Source: Ilumatobacteraceae bacterium (GTDB lineage Bacteria > Actinomycetota > Acidimicrobiia > Acidimicrobiales > Ilumatobacteraceae). Taken from it: a DNA stretch of 12,745 bases. The DNA lies in the NCBI GenBank assembly GCA_016463105.1, contig JAEMRY010000038.1, positions 1-12,745 on the forward strand. The letters are read 5' to 3'. Made by a program: the position numbers and the translations under genes. Of the stretch, positions 7,434 through 12,745 are shown piece by piece; position 1 is the stretch's first letter, and the number at the start of each line of letters is the position of its first letter. The notes under the pieces were generated by a model. The model was given only the letters and a program-made list of their open reading frames with translations, was not told where the DNA came from and searched no databases.

Positions 7434-7620
7434 GCTGTTTTGGCACCTGAGAGCTTCCCGCACGAGTTTTCGCGCAGTTTCCCCTTCGGTAGAGAATCGG
7501 TTTGACCCAAATCTCAATTTCCAGCGTCGCCACTTTTGAACGGTCCGTTTACCTGAGAGGTTCCGGGGTGGTTGCTCCTTCGGTGCACCTGCACTGGATG
7601 TGTAGGCACTCTTCCGTACG
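7434..7620 (-). promoter_or_regulatory. Tandem glycine riboswitch in the gcvP leader
   Basis: Two glycine aptamers lie head to tail on the - strand. Aptamer 1 (about 7620-7539) starts with ACGG (7617-7614), which can pair with CCGT near 7543-7540 as P1. It contains the conserved core ACCGAAGGAGCAA (about 7584-7572) and CCTCTCAGGT (7560-7551). Aptamer 2 (about 7525-7434) has GCTG (7525-7522) pairing with CAGC (7437-7434), the core ACCGAAGGGGAAA (7490-7478), and GCTCTCAGGTGCC (7454-7442). Between these last two is a P3 hairpin formed by CTGCGCGA and TCGTGCGG. Only about a dozen bases separate the aptamers, which is typical of the tandem class. Such elements usually turn on glycine cleavage genes when glycine is high. 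Aptamer limits are approximate because no folding program was run. Confidence 0.93.
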
Positions 7621-7637
7621 AAAGTATTGGCAAGGCG

Positions 7638-7665
7638 AGCATACTCTATTATTCGGATATGGAAA
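7638..7665 (-). promoter_or_regulatory. Candidate promoter for the gcvP riboswitch transcript
   Basis: On the - strand TTTCCA (7665-7660) and TATGCT (7643-7638) lie 16 bp apart and would start transcription near 7631, about 10 nt before the first aptamer. The match is modest. The -35 box overlaps the first codons of the divergent SCO6745-like gene, so the two promoters would occupy the same DNA. Confidence 0.3.
7647..7652 (+). promoter_or_regulatory. -10 element TATTAT, leaderless start of the SCO6745-like gene
   Basis: TATTAT is close to the TATAAT consensus and ends 6 nt before ATG 7659. No Shine-Dalgarno sequence precedes that ATG. The spacing is that of leaderless actinobacterial genes, where transcription begins at the A of the start codon. 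TTGGCA at 7627-7632 resembles a -35 box, but the spacer of 14 bp is short. Confidence 0.4.
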
Positions 7666-8408
7666 CTCTTAACGAATTTCAAGTTGCCACTGTCATCGCG
7701 CCAATTATTGGATCAGTTGGTGCAAAATACATGCTCGACGCCGACACAAATGCTGCGGGGCTAGCGGCAGGGTACCCGAGCGGTTTTGATTTTTATTTCG
7801 CTGGTCGTGGCGGAGTATTAGGCGACGTTGATGCAGATGTGGTGCATGCTGCTTTTATGTTTTTTGATCGTGCGCTTACAGAGAAACTTTGGAATCGAGG
7901 AATCGCTGTTGAAGGTGCTCGCGCAGCAGGCAAGCGTTTCATGCAGTGTTGCGATGATTGGGGTCGAAAACATTTGTCAGGCGTTTCAGAACTTGAAAAA
8001 TTTATTGATCCTGCTGCAAAACTAGTCAAGAGTATTGATGCTGCTGGTCTGTCATTGTTTGCCGCGGTTAGAGCAGAGCCGATGCCAGTAGATGAGCCAG
8101 CACTGGCATATCGATTAATAGATTTGTTGCGCGAACTTCGCGGTTGCTATCACATATCTGCGCTAGTAACTCATGGTTTAACGGGGTTGCAAGCGACTCT
8201 TGCTATTGACGGCAACCAAGACATAGCAAAGATGCACGGTTGGGCGCCGCCATATCCAGATTGCTCTGGTTTGGTTGATCAGCGTGTTGCAGCAGAAGTT
8301 GCTACGAATAATGCCATGGCTCGCGCAATCGCCGCAGCGTTAACGACAGATGAAATGAATCAACTGGCTACGCAAACCGTGCGCATCAACACAGCAATTG
8401 CTGGCTAG
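7659..8408 (+). CDS. SCO6745/SalK-like helix-turn-helix family protein
   Basis: The 249-aa protein resembles the actinobacterial SCO6745 family (HTH_67-type, related to SalK). The family hallmarks I recognise are an N-terminal FYFAGRGGVLGDVDADVV block (about 45-62), where relatives have a YF-x-R-x2-PLG-like segment, and a central LIDLLRELRGCYHISALVTHGLTGLQATLA region (about 153-182), where relatives have LR-x-HRG-x-GH. The frame extends back to 7572, but that stretch covers the gcvP riboswitch and lacks conservation, so ATG 7659 is preferred. No signal peptide or membrane segment is visible. It diverges from gcvP and converges on the lyase gene, sharing the stop tetramer CTAG. The molecular function of the family is not settled, and regulation of gcvP is only one possibility. 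Confidence 0.75.
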   Translation: METLNEFQVATVIAPIIGSVGAKYMLDADTNAAGLAAGYPSGFDFYFAGRGGVLGDVDADVVHAAFMFFDRALTEKLWNRGIAVEGARAAGKRFMQCCDDWGRKHLSGVSELEKFIDPAAKLVKSIDAAGLSLFAAVRAEPMPVDEPALAYRLIDLLRELRGCYHISALVTHGLTGLQATLAIDGNQDIAKMHGWAPPYPDCSGLVDQRVAAEVATNNAMARAIAAALTTDEMNQLATQTVRINTAIAG

Positions 8409-9688
8409 TCGATTGTTCCGTAACTGCCTTTGTCGCCAGTTTTATCTTTTGCAAAATTAGTCGCAAGTTCTAAATCTTTTGCGAATAATTTAATTTTGTC
8501 ATGATGAATTGCATTTACCGTGCAATGCAACGAGTCAGGAGGGGATTGTCGATCGACATACCAACCCAGGCGCCACAATTCGTCGGCAACCGCGAAAACA
8601 TTTAATCGCCTTGGGTCTTTAGCGCCAAAGCAAACCAATGTTGTTTGCGGTTTTGCACGCAAACAATAATCGTTACTCGCATCAAGAATCTCGGCGAGTT
8701 GCAATGTCGCTTCGCGTGCTTGACGGGTCAAACGCAGATATCCGTCTTCGCCGAGATAATGCATCACAGCCCAGGCGCTAGCCATTGATCCACCAGATTT
8801 GGTGCCGAGCATTCCAGATGATCCGTACATGCCGCCAAGCCAGTTGTCGGTAACGAAACTTTGAAATGATCGCAAATATTTTGTCGCATAAAAAATTACT
8901 GAGGCACCTTTAGATGTGTAGCCGAATTTGTGTAGATCAACTGAGATCGAACTAACACCTTCGACTTGCAAATTCCATGGCGGAATATTTTCACCGAGGC
9001 GAGCAAGATAGGCGAGTGTGACACCACCCATACATGCATCGACATGACAATTAATTTGAAAATCGATGGCGATCTTGGCGATACCGGCTACATCGTCGAT
9101 CACGCCTTGTGGATACTGCGGCGCAGAGGCAACCACAAGAACGGTGTTGTTATCGACCTGCGACCTCATTGCATCGACATCGGCGCGCCAGTCAGTGCCA
9201 ACAGCAATACGCCGGGGTTCTAAACCAAAATATGCACAAGCCTTTTCGAAAGCGGCATGCGCGGAACTGGGCAAAACAATATTCGGGTTCGTAATTGAAC
9301 GCTCTTTGCGTAGGCGATCTCGAGCAGACTTGACGGCCATCAAGATGCTCTCGGTGCCACCTGAAGTCATAAACCCAGCCGATTCGCTCGTGGCACCAAG
9401 CCATGACCCAGCCATCGCCACGACTTCTGCTTGTATCTGACGCAGGCTAGGGAAGGCATCTGTACTTAGAGCATTTTCGCCACTAAAGCGCCTATAGGCC
9501 TCCTCAGCGACGCTTAGAGCATCTGGCCCGGCGTTGTAGGCGAGACTAAATGCTCGACCTTCGCGCCAGCGAATATCTTTGCTGCGTAACACTTCAAGTG
9601 AGTCGAAAACTTCTGTGGCTGACCAACCGATTTTTGGTAGACCAGAGTCTGGCAGAAGAGTGTGATTGTTAATTAGAGCTTTATCCAT
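8405..9688 (-). CDS. PLP-dependent lyase/decarboxylase, sphingosine-1-phosphate lyase-like
   Basis: This is a fold-type I PLP enzyme of the group II decarboxylase/sphingosine-phosphate lyase superfamily, 427 aa. Visible sites are TSGGTESILMAVKSARDR (about 108-125), NCHVDACMGG with Asp217 for the pyridine nitrogen, and SVDLHKFGYTSKGASVIFY with Schiff-base Lys254. The His-Lys-x-Gly-Tyr and SKGASV arrangement resembles bacterial sphingosine-phosphate lyases more than glutamate or tyrosine decarboxylases. No N-terminal membrane helix is seen, so the protein should be soluble. The substrate is not determined; an amino-acid decarboxylase or a lyase of other phosphorylated amino alcohols remains possible. 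A TATAGG hexamer 10 nt before ATG 9688 may be its -10 box. It lies downstream of the zinc-finger gene on the same strand. Confidence 0.87.
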   Translation of the reverse strand: MDKALINNHTLLPDSGLPKIGWSATEVFDSLEVLRSKDIRWREGRAFSLAYNAGPDALSVAEEAYRRFSGENALSTDAFPSLRQIQAEVVAMAGSWLGATSESAGFMTSGGTESILMAVKSARDRLRKERSITNPNIVLPSSAHAAFEKACAYFGLEPRRIAVGTDWRADVDAMRSQVDNNTVLVVASAPQYPQGVIDDVAGIAKIAIDFQINCHVDACMGGVTLAYLARLGENIPPWNLQVEGVSSISVDLHKFGYTSKGASVIFYATKYLRSFQSFVTDNWLGGMYGSSGMLGTKSGGSMASAWAVMHYLGEDGYLRLTRQAREATLQLAEILDASNDYCLRAKPQTTLVCFGAKDPRRLNVFAVADELWRLGWYVDRQSPPDSLHCTVNAIHHDKIKLFAKDLELATNFAKDKTGDKGSYGTID

Positions 9689-9766
9689 TGCCGTTTCTAC
9701 CTATAACAACTTTACATAACTAACATTATGGGCGAATACATACGAACCAATGAACACGAACATGGC

Positions 9767-10138
9767 TCAGGCTGCACGACTTGGGCTTGGATGAATCTGA
9801 TCTTCGGCTAATGGTTTTGCCGCCAGCAACAACCATTTAAGCGCAGCCTTGAAATCTCTAGTTGTTGGATCTATTGCCGGATCTAAGTCAGCCTCAACAT
9901 CGGCAATGGCGCACTTAAGTACATAAACCAAGTCACGCAATGTGTCGAGTTCTTCGCGGGCAATCACCAGTTCATTTTCGCTAAGTTGCAATTCGCTGGC
10001 ACGTTGGCGCGCCACCCAATCCCATTGTCGACACGATTGGCTACAGAACCGTCTTGGTCGACCTGCCCCTGGTTGTTGCTCAAATGGTGATCTGCACCAC
10101 TGGCATCTGTTTTTAGCCACCGAAACTAATTTCGTCAT
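9767..10138 (-). CDS. Small zinc-finger protein of unknown function
   Basis: I do not recognise a named family. The 123-aa protein begins with a treble-clef-like cysteine set, C12-x2-C15 (RCQWCRSPF) and C32-x3-C36 (RFCSQSCRQW), around a basic GRPRR turn, as in proteins that bind a zinc ion and often nucleic acid. It continues with a charged, probably coiled-coil helix (about 44-85, RASELQLSENELVIAREELDT) and a second amphipathic helix (DFKAALKWLLLAAKPL). The start ATG 10138 has TAGG 8 nt upstream, which may be either a weak ribosome site or part of a -10 box. It is separated by 78 nt from the lyase gene downstream and is divergent from the threonine-aldolase gene. A DNA-binding or regulatory role is inference. 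Confidence 0.75.
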   Translation of the reverse strand: MTKLVSVAKNRCQWCRSPFEQQPGAGRPRRFCSQSCRQWDWVARQRASELQLSENELVIAREELDTLRDLVYVLKCAIADVEADLDPAIDPTTRDFKAALKWLLLAAKPLAEDQIHPSPSRAA

Positions 10139-10145
10139 GACAAAA

Positions 10146-10158
10146 ACCTACGCTAGGT
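10146..10158. repeat. Inverted repeat ACCTA-CGC-TAGGT in the divergent promoter region
   Basis: Perfect 5-bp arms are separated by 3 bp, in the 85-bp gap between the zinc-finger gene and the threonine-aldolase gene. The repeat overlaps the possible -10 box of the zinc-finger gene (TAGGTT, 10150-10145), a suitable place for an operator. Five-base arms can arise by chance. Confidence 0.4.
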
Positions 10159-10211
10159 GAATGTTGTTTTGGTGGATTAACCAGCAAGCAGTTACCTATG
10201 TTGCGCAAAGG

Positions 10212-10217
10212 CATACT
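10212..10217 (+). promoter_or_regulatory. Possible -10 element CATACT before the threonine-aldolase gene
   Basis: CATACT matches four bases of TATAAT and ends 6 nt before ATG 10224. There is no Shine-Dalgarno sequence, so a leaderless transcript is plausible. No convincing -35 box is visible. The rest of the 10139-10223 gap holds only the inverted repeat. Confidence 0.3.
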
Positions 10218-10223
10218 AATTAG

Positions 10224-11282
10224 ATGGCAATCACTCATCAGGCCCCCAGTCGCCTATTTACTTCTGACAACGCAGCAGGTGCCCACCCAGATATTCTCGC
10301 CGCGCTAGTTCGCGCCAATGAATCTCATGCTCTGGCTTACGGTCAAGATAAATATACAAAGCAGGCCAAAGAATCTTTTTCGAAACTTTTTGCCGCTGAT
10401 GTGCGAACTGAGTTTGTATTTGGCGGTACTGGTGCAAATGTTTTGGCACTCGCCTGCATTCTCAAACCTGCCGATGCAGTTGTTTGCACCTCGTGGGCTC
10501 ACATCGCCGTGGATGAGACCGGTGCACCCGAAAAAATTCTCGGAGCCAAATTGATTGATCTGCCATCAACCGACGCCAAACTTCGTCCACAGGATATTCG
10601 CTCAGTGCATCACATGCGTGGAAATATTCATCACGTTCAACCCGCTGTTGTATCAATCACTCAATCAACAGAACTCGGCACGGTTTACACACCCGAAGAA
10701 GTTCGCGCACTTTGCGAGACCGCTCACGAACTTGACATGCTCGTACATATGGATGGTGCACGACTATCTAACGCCACCGCAGTATTTGGTGCCACACCCG
10801 AGGCGTTGCGAAGTTTCACGATAGATGCAGGTGTAGATGTCTTAAGTTTCGGTGCGATGAAAGCTGGCGTGATGTTCGGCGAAGCAGTTGTATTTTTGAA
10901 ACCTAATCTCGGTGATCGCGTCGAATATATTCGCAAACAAATCACGCAGTTGAATTCGAAGATGAGATTTATCTCGGCGCAATATGTCGAACTTTTAGAA
11001 ACCGGTTTATTTTTTAAACTAGGTGCTCAAGCCAACGCCATGGCGCTTGCTTTATTTGACGCGACAAAGCATCACAAGATTCTTGGGCTGACCACTCCCC
11101 CTGTTGTAAATAGCTTGTTTCCGATCCTTCCTCAGCCGGCTCGAAGCGCTTTGCAAGATTGGTCGTTCTTTTGGGATTGGGATATCGAGGCCCAGCAAGT
11201 TCGCTGGATGACCGCCTGGGACACGACTCAAGCCGATATTGAGTCTTTTGCCCGTGGGGTTGAGGCAGCGCTAGCGATCTAA
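10224..11282 (+). CDS. Threonine aldolase-type PLP enzyme (beta-eliminating lyase family)
   Basis: Low-specificity threonine aldolases split L-threonine or allo-threonine into glycine and acetaldehyde. The 352-aa protein carries the family landmarks: SDNAAGAHPDILAAL at 14-28, FGGTGANVLALACIL at about 66-80, HMDGARLSNA with Asp177 and Arg180, and VDVLSFGAMKAGVMFGEAVVF with Schiff-base Lys213. The FGAMKAG sequence replaces the FGGTKNG-like form common in bacterial members, but the lysine is kept. The length is typical (330-360 aa). It probably has its own promoter, with no visible ribosome binding site. Glycine from this reaction could feed the glycine cleavage proteins encoded in the same window. 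Related activities such as phenylserine aldolase cannot be excluded. Confidence 0.9.
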   Translation: MAITHQAPSRLFTSDNAAGAHPDILAALVRANESHALAYGQDKYTKQAKESFSKLFAADVRTEFVFGGTGANVLALACILKPADAVVCTSWAHIAVDETGAPEKILGAKLIDLPSTDAKLRPQDIRSVHHMRGNIHHVQPAVVSITQSTELGTVYTPEEVRALCETAHELDMLVHMDGARLSNATAVFGATPEALRSFTIDAGVDVLSFGAMKAGVMFGEAVVFLKPNLGDRVEYIRKQITQLNSKMRFISAQYVELLETGLFFKLGAQANAMALALFDATKHHKILGLTTPPVVNSLFPILPQPARSALQDWSFFWDWDIEAQQVRWMTAWDTTQADIESFARGVEAALAI

Positions 11283-11301
11283 TTTCCGTGACTAGCGATA
11301 A

Positions 11302-11331
11302 TTGACTGGTTAGTTAGTTATGCGCTATGGT
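11302..11331 (+). promoter_or_regulatory. Promoter of the WhiB gene, probably leaderless
   Basis: TTGACT (11302-11307) and TATGGT (11326-11331) are spaced 18 bp apart, the best promoter-like pair in the window. The -10 box ends 7 nt before ATG 11339, so transcription would start at or next to the initiation codon. The 56-nt gap after the aldolase gene holds no clear terminator. Confidence 0.55.
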
Positions 11332-11338
11332 CAGTGAA

Positions 11339-11641
11339 ATGTCAACAGCTGATTTTTTCGTTAAGCGACTTGAAACCGACGACAAATGGATGAACGATGC
11401 CGCGTGTCGTGGTCTTAGTGATGTGTTTTTTCCATCCCCTGCTGAACGACCTCAAGCAAGAGAACGTCGCGAATCAATGGCACGCGAAGTCTGTAATTCT
11501 TGTGAAGTTCTGACTGCTTGCAAAGATTTCGCACGCAATCATCATGAATATGGTTTCTGGGGTGGAGAATCAGAAGAACAACGACATCTGGCTGGTTTTC
11601 ATTTGATTGCACCGATAGGTATTAGAGCTAACTCTAGATAA
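11339..11641 (+). CDS. WhiB-family iron-sulfur transcriptional regulator
   Basis: WhiB proteins are actinobacterial 4Fe-4S regulators that often bind the sigma factor. The 100-aa protein has the four cluster cysteines C23, C52, C55 and C61 in the order C...C-x2-C-x5-C (DAACRG, EVCNSCEVLTACKDF), and the following GFWGGESEEQR turn normally reads G[VI]WGG. A long arginine-rich segment, PQARERRESMAREVC, lies between the first and second cysteines. The short C-terminus (about 20 residues after the turn) contains few basic residues for DNA contact. The frame extends to an ATG at 11327, but that codon lies inside the -10 box, so ATG 11339 is chosen. Which WhiB class it belongs to cannot be decided from this alone. 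The kinase-like gene follows after 34 nt and may be co-transcribed. Confidence 0.93.
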   Translation: MSTADFFVKRLETDDKWMNDAACRGLSDVFFPSPAERPQARERRESMAREVCNSCEVLTACKDFARNHHEYGFWGGESEEQRHLAGFHLIAPIGIRANSR

Positions 11642-11675
11642 TCTTCGCGATCGCAATCTGCGAGACTAGCGAGAC

Positions 11676-12745
11676 ATGCTTAAGTTGCTCGCAGACTCGT
11701 TGCCCAACGCTGTCGAAAGTGTCCGTGACGCCTGGGTTAACTACGGCGACCCGAGAAGCATCATCAAGTTCGACGAAGTTAGTGCGCATGTTTCAACCAA
11801 CCGTGTATTTCGTCTGACAATGTCGGATAGTTCGCACTTAATTGCAAAAGTCAGCTCTTACGGTTCTTATTTTTTATTCGCCGAAGATCACGACCGTCTC
11901 GCCCGCTGCAGTTCTCAATTGCGTGGTGGGCGTTGGTCAGGGTTTCTCGCTGAAGTACTCAGCAAAAACGGACGACCGTACACATGGTACGACGGCTCTT
12001 GTTGGGCAGTGTTTTATACCGATGTGCATCGAGGTGACGGTCTGCCCCGCATCTTGACAGATAATGATGTAGTTACATTGGCTCGAGAACTTGCCGAATT
12101 TCATTTGGCATGCGCCGCAATCTCGCCTACTTTGCCACCAACTTCAAATTCAGTCAAAGGTGATGCAGTTCACCTTTACGACTTACTTCGTGAGCCTTCG
12201 GCCGCGCAGAATTTTGGTTTAGAGAGTTCAGATATTTCAACACTGCAACGCTTCACTCATGACTTACTAATGCACCTCGAAAAAGTTCATTACGACGAAT
12301 GGTTGCGTATTCCGATCTTGGTGGATTGGAATCTCGGCAATTTTTCAGTTGAACCAACTATTGGTGGTTCAAATAATTCGTTTCGTTTGGCTACACGTTG
12401 GGATTATGACTGGTTTCGAGTCGAATCTAGGTTGCTTGATTTCTACTTCCTGAGTCGCGTCTCATCAAGCACTGGTGACAAGACTCAGTTCTCATATTCG
12501 GCGCACACTTTCACAGAGCAAAGATTTCTCAAGTTTCTCACGGCGTATCACGAGGTTTATCCGCTCAGCAAAACTGAAATCGAATTTCTGCCGTATGCCT
12601 ATCGGTTCTTTATTTTGAACTATGTGATTCGTGAAGGTGCAAGATTTTTTAGGCCTGATCTATGTGCCCAATTTCGCCGAGATGCGGCCCGCGAATATTT
12701 GCTCAGGTCAGAGCAACTCGATTTAACTGAACTATTAAAAATCGT
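11676..12745 (+). CDS. Aminoglycoside-phosphotransferase-fold protein, diverged (partial, runs off the window)
   Basis: ATG 11676 opens a frame that has no stop before the window ends, giving at least 356 residues. The N-terminal part (about 30-60, VSTNRVFRLTMSDSSHLIAKVSS) resembles the nucleotide-binding lobe of APH/homoserine-kinase-II proteins, with IAKV supplying the ATP-site lysine. Residues 215-223 (LVDWNLGNF) align with the catalytic HGDLHPGN loop: Asp217 and Asn222 are kept but the histidine is replaced by leucine. RWDYDWFRVESRLLDF (about 241-256) corresponds to the metal-binding IDWD...DL segment. The protein is probably a small-molecule kinase or a descendant of one; the substrate is unknown. 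The ribosome site is weak (GCGAG). It lies 34 nt after the WhiB gene in the same direction. Confidence 0.65.
   Translation, partial: MLKLLADSLPNAVESVRDAWVNYGDPRSIIKFDEVSAHVSTNRVFRLTMSDSSHLIAKVSSYGSYFLFAEDHDRLARCSSQLRGGRWSGFLAEVLSKNGRPYTWYDGSCWAVFYTDVHRGDGLPRILTDNDVVTLARELAEFHLACAAISPTLPPTSNSVKGDAVHLYDLLREPSAAQNFGLESSDISTLQRFTHDLLMHLEKVHYDEWLRIPILVDWNLGNFSVEPTIGGSNNSFRLATRWDYDWFRVESRLLDFYFLSRVSSSTGDKTQFSYSAHTFTEQRFLKFLTAYHEVYPLSKTEIEFLPYAYRFFILNYVIREGARFFRPDLCAQFRRDAAREYLLRSEQLDLTELLKI

Noticed and set aside
7572..7658. N-terminal extension of the SCO6745-like protein
   Set aside because: It overlaps aptamer 1 and is Cys-rich without family similarity. ATG 7659 has a well-placed -10 element.
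7314..7682. 122-aa - strand reading frame across the gcvP leader
   Set aside because: It covers both riboswitch aptamers and the gcvP start in another frame. The RNA structure explains the sequence better.
9066..9440. 124-aa + strand frame inside the lyase gene
   Set aside because: It is antisense to conserved PLP-enzyme motifs on the - strand and has no ribosome site or domain.
11642..11675. TCGCA-ATC-TGCGA hairpin after the WhiB gene as a terminator
   Set aside because: The stem is 5 bp, no T-run follows, and the next gene starts within 34 nt.
1..12745. CRISPR array, transposon ends, tRNA or rRNA genes
   Set aside because: No regularly spaced repeats, terminal inverted repeats with a transposase, or RNA-gene consensus segments were seen by eye on either strand.

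Overview
The window is ordinary chromosomal DNA from a member of the Actinobacteriota. The gene order phosphatidyltransferase – gcvH – GarA-like FHA protein – FtsR-like MerR – DUF151 nuclease – second MerR is the one known from Mycobacterium tuberculosis (Rv1822 to Rv1830 region). A WhiB protein and a SCO6745/SalK-like protein also point to this phylum. The base composition looks moderate, not the high G+C of mycobacteria or Streptomyces, and the GarA homologue has an unusual N-terminus. A less studied actinobacterial lineage (for example Acidimicrobiia) is therefore my guess, not a demonstrated assignment. I see no phage, transposon, CRISPR or rRNA/tRNA signal.

Layout. Positions 1-60 may hold the last codons of an upstream gene. 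From 77 to 4527 seven genes run on the + strand: CDP-alcohol phosphatidyltransferase, gcvH, the FHA protein, ftsR, DUF151, MerR 2 and gcvT. A likely internal promoter with an inverted repeat lies before MerR 2, so MerR 2 and gcvT may form a sub-operon. gcvP runs on the - strand (7393 to 4511) and overlaps gcvT tail to tail by 17 bp. Its leader (about 7620 to 7408) is a tandem glycine riboswitch followed by a short hairpin and a GAGG ribosome binding site that fixes the start at 7393. A SCO6745-like gene (7659-8408, +) diverges from the riboswitch. It meets a sphingosine-phosphate-lyase-like PLP enzyme (9688-8405, -) at a shared CTAG. A small zinc-finger protein (10138-9767, -) diverges from a threonine-aldolase-type gene (10224-11282, +). 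A WhiB gene (11339-11641, +) and a diverged aminoglycoside-phosphotransferase-fold protein, cut by the window end (11676 onward, +), complete the window.

How it fits together. GcvH, GcvT and GcvP are three of the four glycine cleavage proteins; the L protein (dihydrolipoamide dehydrogenase) is not here. The threonine-aldolase homologue could supply glycine, and the riboswitch should raise GcvP when glycine is abundant. GarA-type FHA proteins control 2-oxoglutarate and glutamate metabolism in mycobacteria and FtsR controls division in corynebacteria, so the + strand block combines one-carbon metabolism, lipid synthesis and growth regulators. Several genes have a TANNNT-like hexamer 6-7 nt before the start codon and no Shine-Dalgarno sequence, which suggests leaderless transcripts.

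I do not see a clearly new multi-gene system. The points most worth a second look are the possible riboswitch-core/ribosome-binding-site pairing, the zinc-ribbon GarA variant, the MerR 2-gcvT arrangement, and the lyase and kinase homologues of unknown substrate.
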